Assembly: GCF_037975245.1 (NCBI RefSeq)
Contig: NC_092562.1
Location: forward strand, 28,409,554-28,473,553
Direction: 5' to 3'
Source of the DNA: Apostichopus japonicus
Lineage: Eukaryota; Echinodermata; Holothuroidea; Aspidochirotida; Stichopodidae
DNA: 64,000 nt
Made by a program: the position numbers and the translations under genes. Of the stretch, positions 36,601 through 48,111 are shown one piece after another. The notes under the pieces were generated by a model. It saw only the letters and a list, made by a program, of their open reading frames with translations, ran no database searches and was not told where the DNA came from. Position 1 is the first letter of the stretch; every line of letters begins with the position of its first letter.

Positions 36601-39600
36601 TAAATGGGTTGACATCTGTTATTAAAATGGTTACATCTATGTGGTAAGTGTGCCGTTAGTGTGCTGAACGTGAGGGAAGCGCTCGTTTTCTCCCGGAGAT
36701 AAGCTATAGATATTGTAAGTGATAAGTAATTGCCATGCCTTATTATTGCTATCTACAGTTGTTCATTACAGAATATCAATGAAACTGTAAACGTTAAAGT
36801 CCAACAACACTAACTGGTTTATTACACATATCTGTATTATTTATGAATGGTGCCTCCCATTTTCAGGTCTCTGTTGTCAACATATTTAATCAGTCACGCT
36901 ATGTTTGTCTTGCCCACCATCAGTATCTTAAGACACGGTTTGAAGTTGCAATTCAACATGGCAGTGAACTAGCAACACAATTGAAACCGGAATTTCATAT
37001 TCTGGCATAGTTACTACCAATGTATGGGTTGGGTTGGTGTGTGGGTGATATAAGTGTTACTGTTTTCTTGTATTGTTCTCTCTATTTACTTATGGGAGTG
37101 CTCTACTAGACAAGCCCTCTGGGTTTTTTGGAGTGCTTCCTTTCACAATTTTCCCTGTTGTTGATATGTTTTGTCACTTAGTTAACTTCTCTGTATTTAT
37201 ATTGTGAAGAAACAAATAAATGAAATGAAATGTTATAGTTATTAATATGTTATAGTGAGACAGATTTGTAGAAGTGTGAAAGGTATATTTTTTAATGATC
37301 TTGAAGGAGTAACTTAAAAAAATGGTTTTGCTCTAAACCTGAACTATAAAGAGCTCCATTTAAAGATGACCATTTGAGATGAGAGTAATTATTGCTTATA
37401 TAATCTCTCTTGTTTACCTCCAATAGATACCACAAGTCGACCATCATCCTCTAGTGAGTCAGTCTGAACCACAGGCAACCAATCAAGGCTCACAAGAGAG
37501 GGAAGCACCCTCTCCTTCTCCTATGAGTCAAGGTAAGTCTTTAAACTATTTATTACGCTCTGTCATGTATATATGCATGCTTTGCCATGTATATGCATGC
37601 TTTGACACAATGCTTCACGCTATTCATTTAATCCTTTCTATCGTAATCATCTTGGGGCAGTAATCGGTAAAGTAGTCTACGGGTATCACTCGTGTAAGGT
37701 ACATGGTGGAGGTGAAAATCTTTCAAATCAAGCTCTTACAACTGCATTTTGTCATTTTTGTGGTAACTTCCCAACATTGAAACCAAACCAAACCAAAAGA
37801 TTTCTCAACAATTCCAAACTCAACCTACTTTCCGTGTGGTACCGAACATATTTGAGTCCCACGCAGGTGGTGTAAAAATGTGGTATGGTTCATCTGCAAA
37901 CCTCAACAGTGTTTTGTTTAATTTCAACATCCCTGATATGCTTTTGGTGGTTTCAGTAATGATGTGTTAGTACCTTACATTATAATGGGTGGAGTTTGTC
38001 ACTTGTGACAGTGAAAAAAAATACTGCATGCATTCATTTGTTGTCGGTTAGGAAATGCCTCTGGTGTTGGGCTATATAATAAGGTATTTGTAGCTTCACA
38101 TTGAAAATGGTGCGGTTGCTTTTTATTAATTCATATCTATTCCGTATTCATTATTGCCATCATCGTACTTAAGGTCTTACACAAAACAATAGGTCAGAAA
38201 CACAACAATTAGAGATTAGTAATTGACGGTCCTGCTTTTTTTTTTCTTCTCTCTCTCCTATTGTAGCATCCTCTATGCCCCCATCACTGGTGTCATCACC
38301 TCTTACCTCAATCAGACACCCCATGTTACACCCCGTAGGACAAGCTACAGGTCCACAAGGTACTCCTCAAGGTAAAACGTGTGAGATGTCATGGTCATGT
38401 TTGAGATGGCACTGTGTATTGAGAATTCTCTTACCGAGAAACAAACTCCCTGCAGCATCGTCAGTAATTATGACTTTAACACTTAGCGTTAGACAAACTG
38501 TCCCCACACTGAGGACGGCCTGATTGTCCCCACACTGGGGAAGGCTGATTGTCCCCACACTGAGGAAGGCTGATTGGCAGCCCCAATGTGTGTCTGTATC
38601 AATATCATTTAATCTCTTTTCAACAGGTACAACAAATTTATCGAAACTCTTGTATGATCTCCTCTCTGCGGTGTTTCATTTTGTCACTTTCATGAGAATA
38701 ACATCAATCCGTGTTAACTTCTTGTGTGTGTGTGTGTGTGTGTCCACTTTCATCTGCTCATTTAACATGTCAAGCACAATGAGAGTATTGTTTGGGTGGT
38801 GGTTTGCTCACTATTATCACCATGGTCAAGTGGTAGGGCCAGCCAGTGGTCAAGGGGTAGGGCCAGCCAGTGGTCAAGTGGTAGGGCCAGCCAACATGGC
38901 CTACAGTCTCTCCTTTATGATTCGGAAAAAAACAACCTGAATTAGGTGAGGAGTAACAATGTAAAATTATATAACAATGCCTGCTGAATATGCAAATGAA
39001 TTATCACAATGGGGCTCTCCAGCCAGGCCCAAATCACAGAGGGCGCTGTCATATGGGGCCGTGCCTGTTCTGCGAAACGTGACAAGTTGCAGGCAACGAT
39101 TGCTGATCATAACAGTACAGTGACATATTTATTGAAGAAAATAGCTTTTTGAAACCTGTCGCAAAATTTCAAGGCAGACTAATTTTTTTTCTTAATTTGT
39201 GTAAGTTGCGTTTCCTGAAACCCTTTGTATTTTTTTCCACCAAACTGCTCAAAAGAATTCAACCTTACACTTAAGTCAATGATCCAGCCTGTCTGTATAC
39301 AAGTTCACCTGGTGTGTACGCATTCTTGCGAGCATTTCCACACGATTGTGTTATTTTGATTGAGATATCTGTAAACAGACTGTACAGATTACACACAAAA
39401 GGACCGATATGATAGCGCCATCTGTAGAAGAAGTGCTTGGGAGCTCCATTGTTGCAGTTACTGTATGTCTGGAATGCATTGGTCAACTATCAAGCAAGGA
39501 TTGTTCTGCAACAGTCTACCATTTACTACATAGGATTGTGTGAATTTCTCCATGACCTTTGTCGGTAGCATATACTGTAGACATTTCATTTCATTACATT

Positions 39601-42600
39601 TCAAATCTATAGAAACAGCCTCTTCTCATTAATAGTATGCCTCCTAATGTATCCTTTCCTTTTCACTGATGGATGCAAAGCATCTACCACTGTCATCCCA
39701 TTATAAGTACTGTAATTGTCTTATCCGTAGAGTTCATATGATGCAGCGAGAGGTGCGAGCTAGCAATGGTACATTCTGAGTGATTTTTAGCTTTCACTTT
39801 GAGAAAGCTTGTATTCATAAGCATCCCTTTTAATGGTTGTTTTGGACTTATTTAACTAAGAGTTAGAGGGTCCAAGTCCTTGTGCATGGGCTCTTACAGT
39901 AATCTCTCTTACCTCACCTATCCCAGTTGTACAGATTGGAACCTGCTAGGTAACTGTATGTAAACATGAATATACATAAACATGAATTTACCTTTCATGA
40001 GAGATGCAGTAATTTACTAAAAGTATCCCATATCGCTTAATATGTGATTGCAATTTTTGTTTTTATCATGTTAAAGACACATACCTTGCTGGAGGCAAAA
40101 GGAATCTATGTGATGGGGTGATGGCATGTGTTTGTGTGCGTGTGTATATGTATGTGACACTTGCTTGTAAATATGGTAACTCAAAAAGTGTATGGTGGAT
40201 TAACTTTATACTTGGTATGTGGATCTGTCTTATTGAGTACAAACAAGCCTATTGTTTTCTGTGAAGTTCAATGGTCATTTGGGGTCAACAGAAGTCAAAG
40301 TCTGAAACTTTGTGAACATGATAACTCATTAACAATTCCATCTGATTCTGAAAACTTCATCATACGATGCCCCAGCTAACGACAATTCACCTACAGTTAT
40401 TTATATTAAGCACAAAGGTCTCTCTCAACACTGTCCAATCAAAGAGGCACTACCTGTTTAAAAATTTGAACTATTGTACTCAGGCATGCTTCACGTTGCT
40501 TGAATTATTTCTCCTTTTCGTGGATGTTTACAGGTTTGCCACCAGACCCTAGCCAAGTACTACCAATGTTTGACCCCAGTCGACCCCCTCCTGGATTCCC
40601 TCCAGGACCACCACCTTTCCAACCAGGTGAGACATGGTTTAATTACCAGTAGCCTTTAACCTGGTCAAAAGAATTAAAGAAACCATAATCAATGAACAAA
40701 TCAGTTATTGTTACTGCATCTGATATTTTTCAACGAAACAAATGAATGCATGGCAAAAAGAACATGTTCCATTTATGTTTAAATGAAGACATTAGTTGTC
40801 TCTTGCCATGATGTGGTAGAGATGTAATGGATGGTTGGTTTAATATCATCCATTATCAATCCTCCGTCCTGCTTTATAGTCGTTCATTTTATTCCGGCCT
40901 TCAAGAGTCTGCATTCGCTGTTCCATTTCACTGAGGTGCAATGTCCACGTGTCTCATCTGGCGCTCAAGTTTACGCTTTCTCTTCTTTTGAACGTTTCAT
41001 TCGTCAGGGATGCCCCCACCAAGTTTCCCACAGTTTCCTCCGATAGGAGGAGGAGGACCCTTCCCGCCCATCGACATGTCGGTGCCGCCACCACAGTTTG
41101 GTCAGCCACCGCCCCATATAAGAATTCAAGGCCCACATCAAGGCTCCAACAGCCCTCATCAGGGTCCACCGCATGACCCTCCACCGCAGGGACCTCATCA
41201 GATACAGAGTTTAATGCCACCTGTACTGGATCCAAATGACCCCTCCTTGATTCCCCTGGCACCTTACTATGAGCTTCCAGCTGGGTTGATGGTGACCCTT
41301 ATAAAGGTGAGACAACAAAATTCATCACATGTTCTATGTTCAGTGATTCCACTCTGCATGAAAATACCTCTTTCGATTTATTTTTTATGTTGTCATTGAG
41401 TATAAATGATATTTCAAAAGACAGCAAATTATCGTGAAAGTATACATATCACGTGTGATTATGGAATGTCGGCAATTGTGGCGAAGTTTGCTTAAAATAT
41501 GGACTGGGCACCACTCAAAAAAAAAAAAATCTTCTCAATAATAGTGACATCTTTGATTTCACACCAATATGCAATATGAGTGCGTTTACATACCTATTTT
41601 AGTCCTACCCTTTTTGGACTTTTATATCTATGATTTTTTACCCACTTTCGTCCTAATTTGTCTTCGGTTTCATTCTATGGTTTTTTCTACGATTTCATAA
41701 GGACATGCTGGACCGCCTGAGAGTGGTTTTGATAAATATTTCCATGTACAATATTTCATTGATGCATTGATAATTGAATTTTTACTTATCCGTGACTAAC
41801 TCTCATAGAATTGAGTATTGCAAGGAAAATGTCACGTGACACGTTGCAGTAACAATTGACATGTCTAGATTATTTTGGCTTTGATAATGAAAACATTAAG
41901 TAGTCTTGTTTAGATTCAACAAGCAGGTGTTATAATTGATTCATTTCTCCATCAGCTCGAAGACACCGATTACAGACCTCTGGACCCAGATGCCCTAAGG
42001 CTCCCTCCTCCTCAGCCACCTAGCCAGAGGCTACTAGAAGCAATAGAGGCATTCTATGCCCCTCCAACAAGAGAAAATCCTAGAAACAGGTAAACCTTAT
42101 CTTCTTGTGGTTAAACTTCCTGTTCATATCTGTAATCAAAGCTCTCTAACATTGGTAGTACTTGGGCCAAGATCTGGTGGCATACCTGTAAAATGTATGT
42201 TGCAACATTATTTTGTTACAATCTTGAACATTCTAAAAAATGTATTTTGTCTTTCAGCATAATGTGTATGGCAAGCAGTTTGTTATTTAGGTGAATTTAA
42301 AGTGAATTTATAATTTGTGTGGCAAGAGGTTTGTTAAAGGGAATTTATAATGTGTGTGTGGCTGTGGTTAGGGGTTTGTTAAAGTGAATTTATAATATGT
42401 GTGTGGTAAGAGGTTTGTTAAAGTGAATTTATATTGTGTGTGTCAAGAGGTTTGTTAAACTGAATTTATAATATGTGTGTGGCTGTGGTAAGAGTTTGTT
42501 AATATGAATTATAATGTGTGTGTGGCAAGAGGTTTGTTAATGTGAATTTATAATGTGTGTATAACGTTCCACCTTAAAGGAAATCTTTGTAATGATATAG

Positions 42601-45600
42601 ATCATGTTTACTACAAATGTTGACCATTTGTTTTCCTTCTAATCAGTGATGGCTGGGAACAGAATGGACTCTTTGAATTCTTTAAAGTAAAGCACAAGTA
42701 TGTGACAGCAAGAAAAGAAAGAGGAGAGCATCGTCGGTCCAGGTCCAGGTCGAGAGGCCGCAGACGGTCCAGGTCCAGATCAAAAACTCCTCCCAGGAGA
42801 CGTTACAGGTAATCCTTGTCTTCCCAAAGTGGGACCAGTGTTGTTAACTTTGTAATAGTGATTAAATTATCACATACGGTGCAATCAAATGGAGTAAAAG
42901 TTTTGAACTTTTTCTGATTTATGAGTTTAAAGATGTATGCAGTATCTATCTTAATGTATCCAATTTGCTTTCTATTTGGATCCATGTCAGTAAATGTTTG
43001 TCATCTCTCTTGGAATGCAGTTTACAGACCTGTGTTGAAAATGAAATAGAAGTGAGGTGTTTAACATATTCTGTTGTATGAAATGCATTCAGTGTTAATT
43101 AATGTTGGTGATCTTATGTCAGATTCTGTGGAATGTATGGTTTCAGTATGGTTTCAGATTGATTGTATGTATGGTTTCAGATAGATTGTATATATGGTTC
43201 CAGTATGGTTACAGATAGATTGTATGTATGGTTTCAGATAGATTGTATGTATGGTTCCAGTATGGTTTCAGATATATTGTATGTATGGTTACAGATAGAT
43301 TGTATGTATGGTTTCAGATATATTGTATGTATGGTTTCAGATATATTGTATGTATGGTTACATATAGATTGTATGTATGGTTTCATATATATTGTTTGTA
43401 TGGTTTCAGATAGATTGTATGTATGGTTTCAGATATATTGTATGTATGGTTACAGATAGATTGTATGTATGGTTTCAGATATATTGTATGTATGGTTTCA
43501 GATAAATTGTATGTGTGGTCATTCCAGTATGGTTACAGATTGATTGTATTTATGGTTTCAGATATTGATTTCAGATAGATTGAGAATTTGGTTATAATTA
43601 CATCATGTCTCTTCAAAGAATAATTTGGATTATAAATTTGTATGTTTAAATTTCTGTAGTAGTTTTGTCAAATACCTCGGACTGCATGTCGCATCCAGGT
43701 CATATATGATGCAATTCAAAATAGTATCAGGTTTTTGGCTTATTCTGCTTCTTTCTTTTTTTTCAATAAAATATCAAGTTTAAATGTTATTGCAATGTTT
43801 CTCACATTTTCGGAAGTACATTTTCAAGCACATGTTAGCCCCAGGGGAAAAAAAGAGTAACAGTTGGTAATATTGTTGAATCTATCTGAAGCAATTTCAA
43901 CATCTGTACTTCTTTGCATCGTACAGACTTTGTCTCATCTCAAGACAAGTATTCAGTTTGCAGGCATGAGCTTTTTCTGCGAATTCGCAGAATATCCGTG
44001 ATATTCTTTTCTACCTCGCGAACAAAAACTATTATCCTAACACACTGTAGCATACTCAAACTGGAGCCTATACCGCAATTTTTTTAGTTCCGTGATTTTT
44101 TTTTTTACCCCAGGCTCATCCCTGAGTTAGTCATCTTCTTCTTTAAGCTCATTGATATGTCACCATTAGTGGACTGACTAATTAAGTATCCATTTTATTT
44201 CAATCAATGCAATGTTCCTTTTATTGGATTTGATTTTCCTATCGATACAGGTCAAAGTCAAGATCCAGAAGTACATCTCCTCCATATCAGAGAAGTTCCA
44301 AATCCCCCTCCCCAAGCAGAAGGCAGCGCCCCCGACGTTCGATATCAAACTCGCCCCCGTACCAACGGACTTCCAGGTCGCAGTCCCGCTCAAGGTCCCG
44401 TTCACCAGCACGGTCCCGTTCACCAACACAGCGAAAGCGATCAAAGTCTAGGAGCCCAACACCTGATTACGGAGTGTAAGTATTCCCCAGCCCCCTCCCC
44501 ATCCCCCCCCCATCCCTGCTCATTCCCTGCAAGTTTCCTTCCTTTACAGAATTGTCTTTGAACAGGTATGGATTAGTTGTGACTTGCTGTTCGTAATTGA
44601 AACTCTGTAATATCATGAAATGTTGTTTAAACTTGACTTTTCAATCTAGAAGAGGCCGATAGTATCAAGTCATTGTATTGATTTCAGTAGAGTGATTTCA
44701 CTTTTTTGCTTTTTTAATCAATTGAAACGTCCGTTAGTATTGATTCCAGCAGAAGAGTTCACGTTTTATGCTTCTTCATATCAATGTCCTACCGTAACTG
44801 AATAGTTTATTGAAGCATTATTACTGCAGTATAGGAGTTTACTTTTATGCTTCTCCATATCAATGTCCTACTGTAACTGAATAGTTTATTGGAGCATTAT
44901 TACTGCAGTATAGGAGTTTACTTTTATGCTTCTTTAATATCAATGTCCTACAAGTTGAAAGTATTAATTTGACCATGTTTAATATTTCATCACTCTCTAG
45001 ACAACCTTTTTACCAGATGAACACAGAAACTAAATTAGGGGAAGATAACAAAGGCCACCAGCTGATGAAAAAGATGGGTGAGTGTAATTCTTGTCAGAAT
45101 TCTGTTTCTCCTAGAAGATGAAACGCATGTTATGAAAGCTGCTGGTACATGAGCTTTATCAGGTCGAGCCCTCCAAAATGATAAAGTCATAATATCACAA
45201 AATATGTAACGTAACTACGGTGCAGTAGATCTGGTTTCTTCCAACAAACCAAACATCGATTCGATTACAATCACAAACGTGGGTAGATGTGTTCGTATGA
45301 AAATGACACATATCTTTGCCAAGTTTTTGGGGGAAATATTTTGGAACAGTATCGTAATAATATAAACATATATACTGATTGAAACTATTGAAAAATTGAA
45401 ACTATTTTATAGAGAAGAGTGTGGACATAGTTGTGAAGTCAAAGAGACTAACTGATTTCTGCTGAATTGAGCAGAAGTTTTAGAAAATCGGATCATTTAA
45501 TCCGATTCCGTTGTAATTGCAAAGGAATAAATTTGGTTTATCTGGTATGGCAAATCGTTTCTGATGTTTAAACCGAATGTGGTCTCTAAGTTTAGTTCCC

Positions 45601-45628
45601 AGAAATTTTCTTTATATTCTTTTCTTTA

Positions 45629-45682
<54 letters not shown>

Positions 45683-46260
45683 TATATACATATACATGAA
45701 CTACGTTGTTATCTTCTTGCATAAATAATGGGTGTGTATTCCAGATGTTTCTGATATATTTGAGGCAGATTAGATTTGAGAAGTAACAACACCTGGAATA
45801 CACTTATGTTGTAGTATTCTTCTCTGATGTCCTTGCAAAACTTCTTAATATGTTGTGTTGTAGTTATGTAGCTCAATCCGTCCTTAAAATAACTCTGAGT
45901 GTGTTTACTTTCAAGTAACACCTCAACCTACTATCATATACTGTTCTCCAGTTTGTGAGAATTTCATATAATTCTGTCGAATGTGAACCCCACATACATC
46001 CTAACTTTCTTGACGAACAAAAAAAAATTACACTACCCAGCACCATCAGCTTTTAGTGAGATGTATAAGCCTGCCTCTTCTTTTCAGGATGGTCTGGTCA
46101 AGGCCTGGGTGCCCAAGAGCAAGGACGAGTGGACCCTGTGGCCGGTGGCGAGGTCCGTGAAAAGATGGACCAATTTAAAGGGGTCGGGGTACCGGTCAGC
46201 GATCCGTTCGAAAACTTCCGGAAGAGCAAAAGTTACACTTTCAATCGCAGGGGACGTTGA
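27665..46260 (+). CDS. CHERP: CHERP, calcium homeostasis endoplasmic reticulum protein (SR-related splicing factor)
   Basis: Seventeen coding exons, all GT-AG and phase-consistent: 27665-27692, 29332-29502, 30620-30807, 31614-31751, 32549-32700, 33736-33847, 34593-34682, 35935-36372, 37427-37532, 38267-38371, 40534-40626, 41008-41306, 41956-42089, 42647-42808, 44251-44475, 45001-45077, 46088-46260. Total 2,691 nt, 896 residues plus stop, close to the human length (~916). Domain order matches the family: SURP (~10-66), CID/RPR (~150-290), Gln-rich (~329-366), Pro-rich, the conserved 'DPNDPSLIPLAPYYELPAGL' block, RS-rich (~685-813), G-patch (~826-860) and C-terminal SKSYTF. In other animals CHERP associates with U2 snRNP and affects alternative splicing. 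A link to ER calcium release has also been reported. The start is an ATG followed by only nine codons before a 1.6-kb intron. Confidence 0.95.
28445..29200. mobile_element. MITE with CTTTCCGC subterminal repeats in CHERP intron 1
   Basis: Left end TGTTATTCTCCGCACACG...TTACTTTCCGCTGA. The right end, inverted, is TTGTTCTCCGCACATGG...TTACTTTCCGCTGA. Further AAGCGGAAAGT copies lie inside (28536, 29155). The style is close to the GGCGGAAAG MITE at 23126-24758. Target duplication not resolved. Confidence 0.65.
29332..29502 (+). CDS. CHERP: CHERP exon 2: SURP domain
   Basis: Encodes DPEVKNIVDKLANFVARNGP ... NPKFQFLFGGEHFQYY, a textbook SURP (SWAP) module of the kind found in splicing factors. Acceptor CTTCAG, donor GTAAGT, phases 1 and 1. 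Confidence 0.95.
29965..30200 (-). mobile_element. tRNA-derived SINE in CHERP intron 2
   Basis: On the minus strand it begins GGCGGAGTGTATAGCCTAGTGG (split here only for reading: A-box-like TAGCCTAGTGG). About 35 bases later comes GGTTCGATTCCC, a good RNA polymerase III B box. A tail of about 150 bp follows. The head thus resembles a tRNA. A ~40-bp duplicate of its 5' flank (30200-30255, 'aggctatacactccgcc') lies next to it. Confidence 0.7.
30620..31751 (+). CDS. CHERP: CHERP exons 3-4: glutamine-rich linker to CID start
   Basis: Exons 30620-30807 and 31614-31751. Gln-rich helical linker (QKQKIAEQQAKIQEV), then LSEFDATLQAIIDSCTKDAI, which matches the LDMNEFDNLLQPIIDTCTKD region of vertebrate CHERP. 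Phase 0 between them. Confidence 0.9.
32549..34682 (+). CDS. CHERP: CHERP exons 5-7: CID (RPR) domain
   Basis: Exons 32549-32700, 33736-33847 and 34593-34682. They encode IFAAAKSPQHAEVVAKYLLQ, LHLIYLINDALHHC, TALGTVIIPIYC, LKLWATNHYFREGIIDQLKK: the helical CID fold that in related proteins binds the RNA polymerase II C-terminal domain. Confidence 0.93.
32865..33065 (-). mobile_element. Diverged second copy of the SINE tail in CHERP intron 5
   Basis: Shares 'aactcgcgaagaagcca', 'gcaagctgaccaaagtcag' and 'aacgtccatg' in the same order as the 29965-30200 element. The tRNA-like head is decayed. Confidence 0.6.
33418..33612 (+). repeat. Minisatellite, ~30-bp unit, CHERP intron 5
   Basis: About six units around 'ggttgactatgatatcacag' plus 'gggttaaa', with indels. 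Confidence 0.85.
33870..34035 (+). mobile_element. 166-bp MITE copy 1, 6-bp TSD GTCTCT, CHERP intron 6
   Basis: Starts CAGGCATGAGCTTTTTCCG, ends TTCATTCTTG. Flanked by GTCTCT (33864-33869 and 34036-34041). It carries a near-terminal palindrome CCGCGAATTCGCGG. A sister copy is at 43961-44124. Confidence 0.75.
34940..34984. repeat. Short interstitial telomere-like palindrome
   Basis: GGTTAGGGTTAACCCCTAGG then GTTAACCCTAACCC: TTAGGG-type repeats in both orientations meeting head to head, in CHERP intron 7. Confidence 0.6.
35935..36372 (+). CDS. CHERP: CHERP exon 8: coiled segment and polyglutamine
   Basis: The acceptor follows CTCCATCTCATCCTCATC...AAAG. It encodes AFQIKENHEAIQG, a coiled segment, then a CAG/CAA-encoded Gln tract (nt ~36037-36150) broken by Leu every few residues. 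CAG and CAA are mixed, which should limit repeat slippage. A Pro/Gln-rich tail follows. Donor GTAGGT. Confidence 0.92.
37055..37240 (+). mobile_element. Retroelement 3' tail, copy 1, CHERP intron 8
   Basis: Related to 63085-63235. Shared blocks include 'tgggagtgctctact', 'cttcctttcaca' and 'gaaacaaataaatgaaatg'. It looks like the 3' end of a LINE or of a SINE that shares it. The 5' limit is unclear; homology may begin earlier. Confidence 0.5.
37427..41306 (+). CDS. CHERP: CHERP exons 9-12: proline-rich region and conserved PSLIPLAPYYELP block
   Basis: Exons 37427-37532, 38267-38371, 40534-40626 and 41008-41306, joined in phase 1 and ending in phase 0. Low-complexity Pro/Gln/Gly sequence (PPSFPQFPPIGGGG), then the conserved DPNDPSLIPLAPYYELPAGL. 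This part is shorter than the vertebrate Pro/His-rich region. Confidence 0.9.
38518..38578 (+). repeat. Minisatellite, ~27-bp unit, CHERP intron 10
   Basis: Three units of 'tgattgtccccacactgagg'-type sequence. Confidence 0.8.
38722..38892 (+). repeat. (GT)n tract and 24-bp minisatellite, CHERP intron 10
   Basis: A GT run at about 38724-38743, then three units of 'gtggtagggccagccagtgg' at about 38825-38892. Confidence 0.8.
41956..44475 (+). CDS. CHERP: CHERP exons 13-15: conserved core and RS-rich region
   Basis: Exons 41956-42089, 42647-42808 and 44251-44475, phase 2 throughout. LEDTDYRPLDPDALRLPPP, LLEAIEAFYAPPTRENPRN and GWEQNGLFEFFKVKHK match vertebrate CHERP closely. An Arg/Ser-rich region (RSRSRGRRRSRSRSK; SRSQSRSRSRSPARSRSP) follows, the expected SR-protein interaction domain. 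Confidence 0.94.
42290..42560 (+). repeat. Minisatellite, ~40-50-bp unit, CHERP intron 13
   Basis: About six units containing 'gaggtttgttaaagtgaatt' and 'tataatgtgtgtgtgg', variable in length. Confidence 0.85.
43130..43575 (+). repeat. Minisatellite, ~23-bp unit, CHERP intron 14
   Basis: About 18 units of 'attgtatgtatggtttcag' followed by 'atag' or 'atat'. The units happen to be open in one frame (43163-43459), which is a repeat artefact and not a gene. Each unit contains TTTCAG, a 3' splice-site-like hexamer. Confidence 0.9.
43961..44124 (+). mobile_element. 164-bp MITE copy 2, CHERP intron 14
   Basis: Same orientation and about 90% similar to 33870-34035 by eye (GCGAATTCGC centre, 'aacacactgtagcatac', 'ctggagcctat'). 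Ends CAGGCATGAGC and GCTCATCCCTG. The flanks AGTTTG (43955-43960) and AGTTAG (44125-44130) match at 5 of 6 positions. Confidence 0.75.
44690..44960 (+). repeat. ~80-bp tandem repeat, CHERP intron 15
   Basis: About three units with 'atatcaatgtcctac', 'gtaactgaatagtttattg' and 'attactgcagtataggag'. Confidence 0.85.
45001..46260 (+). CDS. CHERP: CHERP exons 16-17: G-patch and C-terminus
   Basis: Exons 45001-45077 and 46088-46260. They encode LGEDNKGHQLMKKMGWSGQG, the G-patch that typically recruits DEAH-box helicases, then VREKMDQFKGVGVPVSDPFE and SKSYTFNRRGR, stop TGA at 46258-46260. The human protein continues a little further after the same SYSF/SYTF motif. Confidence 0.94.
45627..45680. repeat. 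(TA)n microsatellite, CHERP intron 16
   Basis: Pure TA dinucleotide run of about 50 bp. Confidence 0.95.
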
Positions 46261-47046
46261 CGAAAACATCTTGTTTCTTTAACTCTCTGTAATACAAATA
46301 GACATGTTGTTGAGTGGGGAGTATTTTGCACCACACAGAGTGAGTGATAGAGAAAGAGCTAAGGCTTTGTTGGTAGCAAGTGGCTGGAAGCTTTAAGACA
46401 AGGAGGTTCAGAATTTTCAGAATTTTGAAGATTTAATCAGAAAGGTCTGCACATGGTCAGAACAACATGTACATCAGAATGCAGTGTATATTTCAGTTTG
46501 TCTGTCAGTTTGGGTACGGCTTGACAAGAAACCAAATGTTTCCCAATATTTTGGCATGAGTCATTCTGGAACAGTAGAGAGCACATCGCTCCCAACTCAC
46601 TGATTCTCCGAGGTGAACCGACCGTTAGAATAAATATTCGAGGTGTTTGAAGTAAAATTAGCCACTGTAGTGTTTAACTCCAGTCAGAATGTGTATAGGG
46701 CAACACTGATTGCATCTATAAAGAGTATATGTAGGATCTTAATGGTTAAGATTAATATCACTGAATGGTTCATAATATAAGGCCAACATTGTGTGTTCTA
46801 ATTGGGGGGGGGGGTGAAAGGGGGGGAGAATTTTCTAACGAAATATTCACTGTCTATGAGGATTGACGAACAAACAGTTCACCCATCCCCTGCATCATTA
46901 GGTTAGTTTTTGCTCTGTTTCTCCAGCAAATTGTAACCGTTATGGACTGCAAACTTTACTCATGTCAAACATTTGTAAATCTGTGTGAATATATTTGCTC
47001 CAGAAATCATTCATTCTGTTTGTCTATGTGTGGTGTTTTCCTTGAA
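46261..47046 (+). other. CHERP 3' untranslated region and flank
   Basis: Follows the CHERP stop. The first AATAAA is at 46629-46634, a candidate polyadenylation signal about 370 bases downstream. Nothing else is recognisable apart from a G run at 46805-46812. Confidence 0.5.
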
Positions 47047-47054
47047 CTTATTCA

Positions 47055-47451
47055 CAGTGGCGGAGCTAGGGTATCGGTCAGAGGGGGCGAGAATGGTCTG
47101 TAGGGGCGCTTTCGACACTATCTAAGCGGAGCGCCACCACAGGTTGGCGCGGAGCGTCCTGTTTTTTTTTGAGTAAAGATACTCCCTAGATCGCCGGAAA
47201 AGACCCTTTCCGGGCCTTGCTAATTTGCACATAAACGAAGAATAAATAGCTGTTAGAGAATTTTGTCAGAAAATTACAGCACGAAAATGTGACAAATGTC
47301 AGTAGGTATTTGAGAGCGTAATACAAAAGTCAATAATCGGGAATAAGTAAAAAGTGGTAAAAAGCTGAAAAGGGCGCCAGCAGTCCATTTGAGTCCGTCA
47401 GGGGGGGGCATTCGCCCCCCCCCCCCCCGACTGTTGGATGCTCCGCCACTG
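47055..47451 (+). mobile_element. hAT-like MITE, 397 bp, 8-bp TSD CTTATTCA
   Basis: Ends CAGTGGCGGAGCTAGG and GCTCCGCCACTG. Exact CTTATTCA duplications at 47047-47054 and 47452-47459. It carries the shared core at 47118-47215. The closest relative in the window is 56044-56419, in the opposite orientation. Confidence 0.9.
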
Positions 47452-47459
47452 CTTATTCA

Positions 47460-48111
47460 TTTATTTATATATTGTACAGATGTAAAGGGGCCATCCAAAA
47501 TGTAAGATCTTTTTTTTGTAACTGTTTTTTATAGTTTTCCACAAAGTAGAGAATTGTTAAGCAACTAAGAAAATAATTTCTCCACTCATGTTTAGCTGCG
47601 AAATGTTTCAATTATTACTTGGCAGATTTAATCCAAAAGTACTTTTTTTTTTCTTCAACAATTGTCTGCAAAAGGTTTAAATAGTTCTCATTGATGTTGT
47701 GTGTAATGCTTCATTTTGCAGGGAAATATTAAATATATGTTACTGGATTCTATCAATGATTAAAAAAAAATATGATATTATTGAGATCTTGGTAGGTTTG
47801 CAAACAAAGTTCATTAACAAGTGGAGTGCTAATTGCTTTAACTACCCAGGATCATTAAAACGAAGTAAAGAAAGCGCTGTGCATTGGAATAAACTATTTA
47901 TTACGTTCGACAGGCGTACTGTTTGCTATAGGCTATTGCTTGAATAATGTCCAGACTTGCTACCATTTGTATTATACCATTATAACTGTAGCTTTATAAA
48001 AGGCCCCTGGTATGTGGACCAACTTAATATTCAATCCTCGAATGGGATTAGTCCATTTATCATTATGTCACTTCAAATCGTTCTGCAAGCTTTCATTGTT
48101 AGCTCGTTGAC
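47460..48111. other. Intergenic stretch
   Basis: No gene or clear repeat boundary seen. Confidence 0.5.

Noticed and set aside
43163-43459. 98-codon ORF with repeated YVWFQIDCMYG
   Set aside because: It is the translation of the 23-bp intronic minisatellite, not a gene.
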